Of a stretch of 64,000 nucleotides of DNA, positions 15,259 to 24,632 are shown one piece after another. How positions within the stretch are numbered: position 1 is the stretch's first letter; each line of letters begins with the position of its first letter. The translations under genes were made by a program, and so were the position numbers. The stretch lies in assembly GCF_002940665.1 (NCBI RefSeq), contig NZ_MIGY01000002.1, positions 558,001 through 622,000 of the forward strand, written 5' to 3'. Below the pieces are notes generated by a model. It was not told the DNA's origin, ran no database searches, and worked only from the letters and a program-made list of their open reading frames with translations. The stretch comes from Xanthomonas arboricola (GTDB lineage: Bacteria; Pseudomonadota; Gammaproteobacteria; Xanthomonadales; Xanthomonadaceae).

Positions 15259-16392
15259 ATGTCGCCACTCTCCTTCCTGCCCGGCCGCAGCGGAACCTGC
15301 GCCGCTGCATTGTTGATCACCACGAGCCTGTTGTTGGGCGGCTGCAAGGCGGGAGATGGCGAGGCCAAGGCCGCCGAGGAAAAGAAAACCGTCGATGCGG
15401 TGCCGGTGGAAACTGCCAAGGCCGCACGCCGTGCAGTGGCGGCCAGCTATACCGGCACCGCCGCCCTGGAGCCGCGTGCCGAAGCGCAGGTGGTGGCAAA
15501 GACCTCCGGCGTGGCACTGGCGGTGATGGTGGAAGAGGGGCAGAAGGTGGCCGCTGGCCAGGCACTGGTCCGCCTGGATCCGGACCGCGCGCATCTGGCG
15601 GTGGCGCAAAGCGAAGCGCAGTTGCGCAAACTGGAGAACAGTTATCGCCGTGCCACCCAGTTGGTGGGGCAGCAGCTGGTCAGTGCCGCCGATGTCGATC
15701 AGCTCAAGTTCGATGTCGAGAACAGCCGCGCGCAGCACCGCCTGGCATCGCTGGAGCTGTCCTACACCACCGTGCAGGCGCCAATTTCCGGGGTGATCGC
15801 CTCGCGCTCGATCAAGACCGGCAACTTCGTGCAGATCAATACGCCGATCTTTCGCATCGTCGACGATTCGCAGCTGGAAGCCACGCTCAATGTGCCCGAG
15901 CGCGAACTGGCCACGCTCAAATCCGGCCAGCCGGTGACCCTGCTGGCCGACGCCTTGCCCGGTCAGCAGTTCATCGGCAAGGTCGACCGCATCGCGCCGG
16001 TGGTGGATTCGGGCAGCGGCACCTTCCGGGTGATCTGTGCGTTCGGCCAGGGCGCCGAAGCGCTGCAGCCGGGCATGTTCGGGCGCATCCGCATCGATTA
16101 CGACCAACGCAAGGACGCATTGGTGATCCCGCGCCTGGCGCTGCTGGACGACGGCGAGCCGGCGGTGTTCGTGGTACGCAACGGCAAGGCCAGCCGGGTA
16201 CCGGTGAAACTCGGTTATGCCGAAGGGCCATGGCTGGAAGTGCGGCAAGGCCTGAAGGAAGGCGACCAGGTGGTGACCGCCGGCAAGGTGGCGCTGCGCG
16301 ATGGCACGACGGTGCAGGTCATCGGCCAGCCCGATCGCAAGCCGGTTGCGGCTGCGGCACCGGCAACCGGAAGCGACGGGAAACGCTCATGA
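15259..16392 (+). CDS. RND efflux periplasmic adaptor (membrane fusion protein), lipoprotein
   Basis: A 377-residue adaptor that links an inner-membrane RND pump to an outer-membrane channel. It has a lipobox signal (LLLGGC, Cys29). A lipoyl-like half (EPRAEAQVVAKTSGV, VEEGQKVAAGQ), a short helical hairpin (about residues 110-160), the second lipoyl half (YTTVQAPISGVIASRSI) and a beta-barrel/membrane-proximal part follow (RIDYDQRKDALVIP, GLKEGDQVVTAGKVALRDG). The stop overlaps the first RND gene as ATGA. No outer-membrane channel gene follows, so a TolC-like partner elsewhere is expected. Confidence 0.92.
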   Translation: MSPLSFLPGRSGTCAAALLITTSLLLGGCKAGDGEAKAAEEKKTVDAVPVETAKAARRAVAASYTGTAALEPRAEAQVVAKTSGVALAVMVEEGQKVAAGQALVRLDPDRAHLAVAQSEAQLRKLENSYRRATQLVGQQLVSAADVDQLKFDVENSRAQHRLASLELSYTTVQAPISGVIASRSIKTGNFVQINTPIFRIVDDSQLEATLNVPERELATLKSGQPVTLLADALPGQQFIGKVDRIAPVVDSGSGTFRVICAFGQGAEALQPGMFGRIRIDYDQRKDALVIPRLALLDDGEPAVFVVRNGKASRVPVKLGYAEGPWLEVRQGLKEGDQVVTAGKVALRDGTTVQVIGQPDRKPVAAAAPATGSDGKRS

Positions 16393-19300
16393 GCGATCAC
16401 GGCAACGCGCACGGCCCCGTGCACGACCCGCATGCGCCTTTGCACGGAGGTGGCGGTGGCTTGGTGGCCTTCGCCACACGGCGTCGGGTGACCATCGCGA
16501 TGATCACCGTGACCATGCTGCTGTTCGGGCTGATCGCCCTGCGCAGTCTCAAGGTCAATCTATTGCCGGATCTGAGCTATCCCACGCTGACCGTGCGCAC
16601 CGAGTACACCGGTGCGGCGCCAGCGGAAATCGAGACGCTGGTGACCGAGCCGGTGGAAGAAGCGGTCGGCGTGGTCAAGAACCTGCGCAAGCTCAAGTCG
16701 ATCTCGCGCACCGGGCAAAGCGATGTGGTGCTGGAGTTCGCCTGGGGCACCAACATGGACCAGGCCGGCCTGGAAGTGCGCGACAAGATGGAAGCCCTGT
16801 CGCTGCCACTGGAAACCAAACCGCCGGTATTGCTGCGCTTCAATCCCTCGACCGAGCCGATCATGCGGCTTGCGCTGTCGCCCAGACAGGCGCCGGCATC
16901 CGACAACGATGCGATCCGCCAGCTCACCGGCTTGCGTCGCTATGCCGATGAGGATTTGAAGAAGAAGCTCGAGCCGGTGGCCGGCGTAGCTGCGGTCAAG
17001 GTCGGCGGCGGGCTGGAAGACGAGATCCAGGTCGATATCGATCAGCAGAAACTCGCCCAGCTCAATCTGCCGATCGACAACGTGATCACCCGGCTCAAGG
17101 AAGAGAACGTCAACATCTCCGGCGGCCGCCTGGAAGAAGGCTCGCAGCGGTATCTGGTGCGCACGGTCAACCAGTTCGTGGATCTGGACGAGATCCGCAA
17201 CATGTTGGTGACCACGCAAAGCAGCAGCGGCAGCGCTGCGGACGCGGCGATGCAGCAGATGTATGCGATCGCCGCGTCCACCGGCTCGCAGGCGGCGCTG
17301 GCGGCAGCGGCCGAAGTGCAGAGCACCTCGTCGGCAGCCAGCAGCAGCATTGCCGGCGGCATGCCGGTGCGATTGAACGATGTGGCCCAGGTGCGCCAGG
17401 GCTACAAGGAGCGCGAGGCGATCATCCGCCTGGGCGGCAAGGAAGCGGTGGAGCTGGCGATCTACAAGGAAGGCGATGCCAATACCGTGTCCACCGCCGC
17501 GGCGCTGCGCACACGTTTGGAGCAACTCAAGGCCACGGTGCCGGGCGATGTGGAGATCACCACCATCGAGGATCAATCGCACTTCATCGAGCACGCGATC
17601 AGCGACGTCAAGAAGGATGCGGTGATCGGCGGCGTGCTGGCGATCCTGATCATCTTCCTGTTCCTGCGCGATGGCTGGAGCACCTTCGTGATCAGCCTGT
17701 CGTTGCCGGTGTCGATCATCACCACGTTCTTCTTCATGGGCCAGTTGGGGCTGAGCCTCAACGTGATGTCGCTGGGCGGGTTGGCGCTGGCCACCGGGCT
17801 GGTGGTGGACGATTCGATCGTGGTGCTGGAAAGCATCGCCAAGGCGCGCGAACGTGGCCTGAGCGTGCTGGATGCGGCAATCGCCGGCACCCGCGAAGTC
17901 AGCATGGCGGTGATGGCGTCCACGTTGACCACGATCGCGGTGTTCCTGCCGCTGGTGTTCGTCGACGGCATCGCCGGGCAGTTGTTCCGCGACCAGGCGA
18001 TGACCGTGGCGATCGCGATCGCGATTTCGCTAGTGGTGTCGATGACGCTGATCCCGATGTTGAGTTCGCTCAAGGGTGCACCGCCAATGGCATTCCCGGA
18101 CGAGCCAAGCCGGCCGCAGTGGCAGCCGCGGCAGCGCTGGCTCAAACCGGTGGCCGCCGGCCGGCGCGGGGCCGGCGCGAGCATGCACTATGCGGTCTTC
18201 GGTGTGGCGTGGGCGGTGGTCAAGCTGTGGCGCGGCATCGCGCGGGTGGTGTCGCCGGTGATGCGCAAGGCCAGCGACCTGGCGATGGCGCCATATGCCC
18301 GCGCCGAGCGTGGTTATCTGGCGGTGCTGCCGGCGGCATTGCGGCGGCCCGGCCTGGTGCTGGGATTGGCGGCTGCCGCGTTTATCGGCACCGTGTTCCT
18401 GGTGCCGATGCTGGGTGCGGATCTGATTCCGCAACTGGCGCAGGACCGCTTCGAAATGACGGTAAAGCTGCCTTCCGGCACGCCATTGGCGCAGACCGAT
18501 GCATTGGTGCGCGAATTGCAGCTGGCGCACGACAAGGATCCGGGCATCGCCTCGCTGTACGGCGTCAGCGGCAGCGGCACGCGGCTGGATGCCAATCCCA
18601 CCGAGAGCGGCGAGAACATCGGCAAGCTCACCGTGGTGATGGCCGGCGGCGGTAGCCCTGCAGTGGAAGCGGCGGCCACCAGGCGGCTGCGCAGCAGCAT
18701 GGCCGGGCATCCGGGGGCCCAGGTGGATTTCGCACGGCCGGCATTGTTCAGCTTCTCCACGCCACTGGAAGTGGAGTTGCGCGGGCAGGATCTGGGCGAA
18801 CTGGAACGTGCCGGGCAGAAGTTGGCGGCAATGCTGCGGGCCAATGGCCACTACGCCGACGTCAAGTCGACGGTGGAAGAGGGCTTCCCGGAAATCCAGA
18901 TCCGCTTCGATCAGGAACGTGCCGGTGCGCTTGGCCTGACCACCCGCCAGATCGCCGATGTCATCGTCAAGAAAGTGCGCGGCGATGTGGCCACGCGCTA
19001 CAGCTTTCGCGATCGCAAGATCGACGTGCTGGTGCGTGCGCAGCACAGCGACCGCGCCAGTGTGGATGCGATCCGGCAGCTGATCGTCAACCCGGGCAGC
19101 AGCCGACCGGTGCGTCTGGCGGCGGTGGCCGAGGTGGTGGCGACGACCGGACCGAGCGAGATCCATCGCGCCGATCAGACCCGCGTGGCGATCGTCTCGG
19201 CCAGCCTGCATGACATGGATCTGGGCGGCGCGGTGCGCGAGGTCGAGTCGATGGTGCACAACGATCCGCTGGCCGCCGGCGTGGGCATGCATATCGGCGG

Positions 19301-19901
19301 GCAGGGCGAGGAGCTGGCGCAATCGGTCAGGTCGCTGTTGTTCGCGTTCGGTCTGGCGATCTTCCTGGTCTATCTGGTGATGGCCTCGCAGTTCGAATCG
19401 CTGCTGCATCCGTTCGTCATCCTGTTCACCATTCCGCTGGCGATGGTCGGCGCGGTGCTGGCCTTGCTGATGACCGGCAAGCCGGTGTCGGTGGTGGTGT
19501 TCATCGGCTTGATCCTGCTGGTGGGGCTGGTGACCAAGAACGCGATCATCCTGATCGACAAGGTCAACCAGCTGCGCGAGGAAGGCGTTCCCAAGCGCGA
19601 GGCCTTGATCGAAGGCGCGCGTTCGCGCCTGCGGCCGATCGTGATGACCACGCTGTGCACCTTGTTCGGCTTCCTGCCGCTGGCGGTGGCGATGGGCGAG
19701 GGTGCCGAAGTGCGCGCACCGATGGCGATCACCGTGATCGGCGGGTTGCTGGTGTCCACGCTGTTGACCCTGCTGGTGATCCCGGTGGTGTACGACCTGC
19801 TGGATCGCCGCGCCGATGCGTACTACCTGGTGCGTGGCCGGCGCATGGCCGGCCAACGAGCGCAGGCGACCGGGAACGCCGACGGGCTGGAGGCGCTATG
19901 A
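16389..19901 (+). CDS. RND efflux permease 1 (HAE family)
   Basis: An inner-membrane proton-driven pump subunit, 1170 residues from ATG 16389 (ATGA coupling; a longer open frame is ignored). It has the usual 12 membrane segments and two large periplasmic loops. The proton relay is intact: VVDDSIVVLE in TM4 (both Asp) and VGLVTKNAIILID in TM10 (Lys). It is longer than AcrB because of two insertions. One is a Ser/Ala-rich low-complexity piece at about residues 276-325 (SSGSAADAAMQQM onward). The other is a basic, Pro/Trp-containing stretch between TM6 and TM7 at about 562-640. The N-terminus is His/Gly-rich. It pairs with the next RND gene. Confidence 0.92.
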   Translation: MSDHGNAHGPVHDPHAPLHGGGGGLVAFATRRRVTIAMITVTMLLFGLIALRSLKVNLLPDLSYPTLTVRTEYTGAAPAEIETLVTEPVEEAVGVVKNLRKLKSISRTGQSDVVLEFAWGTNMDQAGLEVRDKMEALSLPLETKPPVLLRFNPSTEPIMRLALSPRQAPASDNDAIRQLTGLRRYADEDLKKKLEPVAGVAAVKVGGGLEDEIQVDIDQQKLAQLNLPIDNVITRLKEENVNISGGRLEEGSQRYLVRTVNQFVDLDEIRNMLVTTQSSSGSAADAAMQQMYAIAASTGSQAALAAAAEVQSTSSAASSSIAGGMPVRLNDVAQVRQGYKEREAIIRLGGKEAVELAIYKEGDANTVSTAAALRTRLEQLKATVPGDVEITTIEDQSHFIEHAISDVKKDAVIGGVLAILIIFLFLRDGWSTFVISLSLPVSIITTFFFMGQLGLSLNVMSLGGLALATGLVVDDSIVVLESIAKARERGLSVLDAAIAGTREVSMAVMASTLTTIAVFLPLVFVDGIAGQLFRDQAMTVAIAIAISLVVSMTLIPMLSSLKGAPPMAFPDEPSRPQWQPRQRWLKPVAAGRRGAGASMHYAVFGVAWAVVKLWRGIARVVSPVMRKASDLAMAPYARAERGYLAVLPAALRRPGLVLGLAAAAFIGTVFLVPMLGADLIPQLAQDRFEMTVKLPSGTPLAQTDALVRELQLAHDKDPGIASLYGVSGSGTRLDANPTESGENIGKLTVVMAGGGSPAVEAAATRRLRSSMAGHPGAQVDFARPALFSFSTPLEVELRGQDLGELERAGQKLAAMLRANGHYADVKSTVEEGFPEIQIRFDQERAGALGLTTRQIADVIVKKVRGDVATRYSFRDRKIDVLVRAQHSDRASVDAIRQLIVNPGSSRPVRLAAVAEVVATTGPSEIHRADQTRVAIVSASLHDMDLGGAVREVESMVHNDPLAAGVGMHIGGQGEELAQSVRSLLFAFGLAIFLVYLVMASQFESLLHPFVILFTIPLAMVGAVLALLMTGKPVSVVVFIGLILLVGLVTKNAIILIDKVNQLREEGVPKREALIEGARSRLRPIVMTTLCTLFGFLPLAVAMGEGAEVRAPMAITVIGGLLVSTLLTLLVIPVVYDLLDRRADAYYLVRGRRMAGQRAQATGNADGLEAL

Positions 19902-22900
19902 GTGTTGCCGCCTTCAGCATCCGTCGCCCGGTCACCACCATCATGTGCTTCGTCTCGCTGGTGGTGGTGGGGCTGATTGCCGCGTTCCGGCTGCCGCTGG
20001 AAGCGCTGCCGGACATTTCCGCACCGTTCCTGTTCGTGCAGTTGCCGTACACCGGCTCCACCCCGGACGAGGTGGAACGCAACCTGGTGCGGCCGGCCGA
20101 AGAGGCGCTGGCGACGATGACCGGCATCAAGCGCATGCGCTCGACCGCCACCGCCGATGGCGCCAATATCTTCATCGAGTTCTCCGATTGGGATCGCGAC
20201 ATCGCCATCGCCGCATCGGATGCGCGCGAGCGGCTGGATGCCATCCGCGACGATTTTCCGGAAGATCTGCAGCGCTTCCACATCTATAAATGGTCCAGCA
20301 GCGACGAACCGGTGCTGAAGGTGCGCCTGGCCAGCCAGACCGATCTGACCGGCGCGTACGACATGCTCGACCGCGAGTTCAAGCGACGCATCGAACGGAT
20401 TCCCGGCGTGGCCAAGGTGGAGATCTCCGGCGCACCACCGAACGAAGTGGAGATCGCCATCGCCCCGGACCGGCTCACCGCGCACGACCTCAGCCTCAAT
20501 GATTTGAGCGAGCGTTTGGGCAAGCTGAATTTCTCGGTGTCTGCAGGCCAGATCGACGACAACGGCCAGCGCATTCGGGTACAGCCGATCGGCGAATTGC
20601 GCGATCTGCAGGAGTTGCGCGATCTGGTGCTCAATGCCAAGGGGCTGCGGCTGGCCGACATCGCGCAGGTGCGGCTGAAGCCGACGCGGATGAATTACGG
20701 CCGCCGCCTGGACGGACGTCCGGCGATCGGGCTGGATATCTACAAGGAGCGCAGCGCCAACCTGGTGGATGTGTCCAAGGCGGCGTTGAAGGAGGTCGAG
20801 GACATTCGCGCCGAACCTGCGATGCGCGATGTGCAGATCAAGGTGATCGACAACCAGGGCAAGGCAGTGACCTCGTCGCTGGCGGAACTGGCAGAGGCCG
20901 GCGCAGTGGGCTTGCTGTTGTCGATCACGGTACTGTTCTTCTTCCTGCGCCACTGGCCATCGACGCTGATGGTGACGCTGGCGATTCCGATCTGCTTTGC
21001 GATCACGCTGGGCTTCATGTATTTCGTCGGCGTCACGCTCAACATCCTGACCATGATGGGCCTGCTGCTGGCGGTCGGCATGCTGGTCGACAATGCGGTG
21101 GTGGTGGTGGAAAGCATTTACCAGGAGCGCGAGCGCATGCCCGGTCAGCCACAGCTGGCAGCCTTGCTCGGCACGCGCAGCGTGGCGATCGCGCTCAGCG
21201 CCGGCACCTTGTGCCATTGCATCGTATTCGTGCCGAACCTGTTCGGCGAGACCAACAACATCAGCATCTTCATGGCGCAGATCGCCATCACCATTTCGGT
21301 CTCGTTGCTGGCCTCGTGGCTGGTGGCGATCAGCCTGATTCCGATGTTGTCGGCGCGCATGAGGACACCGCCGATGGTGAGTTCAGAGCGCGGCGTGATC
21401 GCACGGCTGCAGCGCCGTTACGCCAAGCTGCTGACATGGACGCTGGCCCATCGCGGCTGGAGCGTGGCCGGCATCGTGTTGGTCAGTGCAATCAGCCTGG
21501 TGCCGATGAAACTGACCAAGGTCGACATGTTCGGCGGCGACGGCGGCAACGAGGCCTTCATCCAGTATCAGTGGAAAGGCTCGTACACGCATGAGCAGAT
21601 GGGTGAGGAGGTGGGGCGGGTCGAGCATTACCTGCAAGCCAATCGCGCCAAGTACCACATCACCCAAATCTATTCGTGGTTCAGCGAAGCGGAAGGCAGC
21701 AGCACCACGGTGACCTTCGACGCGAGCAAGGTCAAGGACCTGCCGCCGTTGCTGGAACAGATCCGCAAGGCATTGCCGCGCTCGGCGCGGGCGGACTACA
21801 GCATCGGCAATCAGGGCGATGGCGGTAGCGGCAATCAAGGCGTGCAGGTGCAGTTGGTCGGCGATTCGACCCAGGCCCTGCAGGCCCTGGCGGACGATGT
21901 GATCCCGCTGCTGGCGCAGCGCAAGGAACTGCGCGACGTGCATGTGGACACCGGCGACCGCACCAGCGAGTTGGCGATCCGGGTCGACCGCGAGCGTGCG
22001 GCAGCCTTCGGATTCAGTGCCGAGCAGGTGGCGAGCTTCGTCGGCCTGGCATTGCGCGGCACGCCGTTGCGCGAGTTCCGCCGCGGCGACAACGAGGTGC
22101 CGGTGTGGGTGCGGTTTGCCGGTGCCGAACAGAGCAAGCCGGAAGACCTGGCCAGCTTCACGGTGCGTACCAAGGATGGTCGCAGCGTGCCGTTGCTCAG
22201 TCTGGTGGATGTACAGATTCGCCCGGCCGCCACCCAGATCGGCCGCACCAACCGCCAGACCACGCTGACCATCAAGGCCAATCTGGCCAGCAAGGTCACC
22301 GCACCGGAAGCACGCGCGGCAATGGAGAAGCCGCTCAAGGCGATGCGTTTCCCGGCCGGTTACAGCTATACCTTCGACGGCGGCGATTACCAGAACGACG
22401 GCGAAGCGATGGGGCAGATGGTGTTCAACCTGGTGATCGCGCTGGTGATGATCTACGTGGTGATGGCGGCGGTGTTCGAGTCGCTGCTGTTTCCTGCGGC
22501 GATCATGAGCGGCGTGGTGTTTTCGATCTTCGGGGTGTTCTGGTTGTTCTGGATCACCGGCACCTCGTTCGGGATCATGTCCTTCATCGGCATCCTGGTG
22601 CTGATGGGCGTGGTGGTGAACAACGGCATCGTGATGATCGAGCACATCAACAACCTGCGCCGCCGTGGCATGGGGCGTACCCAGGCACTGGTGGAAGGCT
22701 CGCGCGAGCGCTTGCGCCCGATCATGATGACGATGGGCACCGCCATCCTGGCGATGGTGCCGATCTCGCTGACCAGCACCACGATGTTCAGCGACGGCCC
22801 GCCGTACTTCCCGATGGCCCGCGCGATCGCCGGCGGGCTGGCGTTCTCGACGGTGGTGAGCCTGCTGTTCCTGCCGACGATCTACGCAATTCTCGATGAC

Positions 22901-22984
22901 ATGAGCAACGGCGCAGCCGCGCTGGTACGACGTGCGCGTGGCGTGTCGAAGACGCCGCCGACAAGCGTCGCGCTGGAATCGTGA
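19898..22984 (+). CDS. RND efflux permease 2 (HAE family)
   Basis: A second RND pump subunit of 1028 residues, coupled to the first by ATGA at 19898. The N-terminus FSIRRPVTTIMCFVSLVVVG and the domain order are typical. Its relay differs from permease 1: TM4 reads GMLVDNAVVVVE (Asp-Asn, not Asp-Asp) and TM10 reads VVVNNGIVMIE (Asn where AcrB has Lys940). Such changes occur in other RND branches, so the protein may be active, but beside a canonical partner it could form a heterotrimer like MdtBC in which permease 1 does most of the proton transport. The substrate is unknown. Confidence 0.92.
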   Translation: MSVAAFSIRRPVTTIMCFVSLVVVGLIAAFRLPLEALPDISAPFLFVQLPYTGSTPDEVERNLVRPAEEALATMTGIKRMRSTATADGANIFIEFSDWDRDIAIAASDARERLDAIRDDFPEDLQRFHIYKWSSSDEPVLKVRLASQTDLTGAYDMLDREFKRRIERIPGVAKVEISGAPPNEVEIAIAPDRLTAHDLSLNDLSERLGKLNFSVSAGQIDDNGQRIRVQPIGELRDLQELRDLVLNAKGLRLADIAQVRLKPTRMNYGRRLDGRPAIGLDIYKERSANLVDVSKAALKEVEDIRAEPAMRDVQIKVIDNQGKAVTSSLAELAEAGAVGLLLSITVLFFFLRHWPSTLMVTLAIPICFAITLGFMYFVGVTLNILTMMGLLLAVGMLVDNAVVVVESIYQERERMPGQPQLAALLGTRSVAIALSAGTLCHCIVFVPNLFGETNNISIFMAQIAITISVSLLASWLVAISLIPMLSARMRTPPMVSSERGVIARLQRRYAKLLTWTLAHRGWSVAGIVLVSAISLVPMKLTKVDMFGGDGGNEAFIQYQWKGSYTHEQMGEEVGRVEHYLQANRAKYHITQIYSWFSEAEGSSTTVTFDASKVKDLPPLLEQIRKALPRSARADYSIGNQGDGGSGNQGVQVQLVGDSTQALQALADDVIPLLAQRKELRDVHVDTGDRTSELAIRVDRERAAAFGFSAEQVASFVGLALRGTPLREFRRGDNEVPVWVRFAGAEQSKPEDLASFTVRTKDGRSVPLLSLVDVQIRPAATQIGRTNRQTTLTIKANLASKVTAPEARAAMEKPLKAMRFPAGYSYTFDGGDYQNDGEAMGQMVFNLVIALVMIYVVMAAVFESLLFPAAIMSGVVFSIFGVFWLFWITGTSFGIMSFIGILVLMGVVVNNGIVMIEHINNLRRRGMGRTQALVEGSRERLRPIMMTMGTAILAMVPISLTSTTMFSDGPPYFPMARAIAGGLAFSTVVSLLFLPTIYAILDDMSNGAAALVRRARGVSKTPPTSVALES

Positions 22985-23920
22985 GCGCCAACACTGCTGA
23001 AGTTTCCCCGGCCTAAGGCATTCACCAGCGCACTGAGGCCCTGGGTGACAAGGCGCAAAGCCCCTCTCCCGGTGGGGCGAGGAGGCACGGCTTGCGCGCC
23101 ATGGACGCGCGTGCCTTGGAGCGACCGCGCCGCAAGCATGGGCCGGGGCGCGGAGCGAGGTGAGGATACGGGTTGTCTGGGTACTGCTCAGTACACGGCT
23201 GCCATTCGCTGGCTTCGGTGAGGGCGACAGCGTGTCCGCGGACTGGCTCCTCGGCTCGGTCAGACATCCTGTCTGACTCGCCGCCGCGGCACATCCCTGT
23301 GCAGCTCTCCGCCAATCCCCGGCCACGCTGTCGCTTCGGCGAGTCGTTTCCGCGACGTTGAGCGACGAAAAAAGGCTGCCGATTCAGTGCTCGATTTTGG
23401 CGCGAGCCAATCATCCGCCAAGGTCACCGCACGTCTTCTGGACCTTCGACTTCGTAGCTCTCAGACAAACCGCCCAGATGCCAACTACTCAGAAGTGCAC
23501 GGTTTCCATCGCTCTCAATCCGCCGCCTTCAAGAAGGATGCGAAGAGGCCTCTGCCTCATTGGGCGGGGCAACGACCAAAGCTAGGTCGGGCATGCCATG
23601 CGGCAGTGGCTGCTCTCCGTTACGCCAACACAGGAACATTCGAGAGTGGTCCGCGGGCGCCGGGGCAGGGCCTTACACGACAAGGCGCGTGTAAGAGCCC
23701 CCATGGATTGGTTCACGGCGTGTCCTGCCCCGGCGCCTGCGGGCCGCTCGCACGCATGAAACAAGTCGCCTGCCAGCAGCCTTTCCTCAACCAAAATGAA
23801 AGCGCCAGCAAACCGGCCTTTACTCATTCAAAACCAAAGCGCCAACTGATCAGCTGTCCTCAGCTATCCAGCGTTCCCGGCAACCTGGGTTCCAAGCTGC
23901 TGGATACGCCGGCCAGAGAA
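22985..23920. other. Non-coding region between the RND operon and eda
   Basis: About 930 bases without a convincing gene. ORFs here have poor composition and run on antisense to eda. The left part (about 23040-23350) reads like decayed or repeated intergenic sequence of the kind scattered in xanthomonad genomes (impression only). The right part holds the nested inverted repeat at 23651-23742. Confidence 0.55.
23651..23742. repeat. Nested inverted repeat in non-coding DNA
   Basis: Outer arms 23651-23669 and 23724-23742 are complementary at 18 of 19 positions (arm sequence CCGCGGGCGCCGGGGCAGG). Inside lies a second perfect 8-bp hairpin, CTTACACG (23672-23679) with CGTGTAAG (23688-23695). No ORF is inside. 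It looks like a mobile or repeated intergenic palindromic element rather than a terminator. Confidence 0.6.
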
Positions 23921-24580
23921 TCAGGCCGCGCGCACCTGCCGCACGATCGCCGCCGCCTTGGCCGAGCTCTCCTTGACCTTGTCCCACTGGCCCTGCGCCA
24001 GCCAGTCCTTGGGCACCATCCACGAGCCGCCGATGCACAGCACGTTCGGCTGCGACAGGAACTCGGCCGCGTTGGTTTCGCTGATGCCGCCGGTGGGGCA
24101 GAGCTTGAGTTCGGACAGCGGGCCGGCCAGGCCCTTGAGCATCTGCAAGCCACCCACGGCGGTGGCCGGGAACAGCTTGCAGACGCGGAAGCCCAGGCCC
24201 ATCAGGGTCAGCAGCTCGGTCGGCGTGGCCGCGCCGGGCACGGCGGGGATCGGCGCATCGGCAAGCAGGCGCGCCAGCGGCGCCGGCGTGCCGGGGGTGA
24301 CCAGGAAGTCGGCACCGGCATCCACCGACTGACGCAGTTGCAGCTCGCTCAGCACGGTGCCGGCGCCGATCACGATGTTGGGCAGCTCGCGCTTGAGCAT
24401 GGCCAGCGCTTCGACCGCGATCGGGGTGCGCAGGGTCAGTTCGATCGCGGGCAGGCCGCCTTCGAGCAGCGCATCGGCGACGCGGCGCGCCTGGTCCAGC
24501 GTGTCCACGGTGACCACTGGCAGGATGCCGGCGTCGCGCAGCAGCTGTTCGGCGGTGTTCTGAGTCTGGGCAATCGTCAT
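23921..24580 (-). CDS. eda: 2-keto-3-deoxy-6-phosphogluconate (KDPG) aldolase
   Basis: The last step of the Entner-Doudoroff pathway: it splits KDPG into pyruvate and glyceraldehyde-3-phosphate. The 219 residues match the family length. Visible motifs are LPAIELTLRT with the catalytic Glu, GAGTVL, FLVTPGT, and FRVCKLFPA with the Schiff-base Lys, then CPTGGI and VLCIGGSW. The frame is open further upstream into edd, but ATG 24580 gives the correct N-terminus. It follows edd by 52 bases and closes the operon zwf-glk-pgl-edd-eda. Confidence 0.96.
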   Translation of the reverse strand: MTIAQTQNTAEQLLRDAGILPVVTVDTLDQARRVADALLEGGLPAIELTLRTPIAVEALAMLKRELPNIVIGAGTVLSELQLRQSVDAGADFLVTPGTPAPLARLLADAPIPAVPGAATPTELLTLMGLGFRVCKLFPATAVGGLQMLKGLAGPLSELKLCPTGGISETNAAEFLSQPNVLCIGGSWMVPKDWLAQGQWDKVKESSAKAAAIVRQVRAA

Positions 24581-24632
24581 TGCAACTCCGTTAGACGGCG
24601 ACCGCTGGGCGGTCGCGCAGAGGGAAGGGAAA

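Noticed and set aside
18030-19856. 608-residue minus-strand ORF
   Set aside because: Antisense to RND permease 1; His/Gln-rich shadow.
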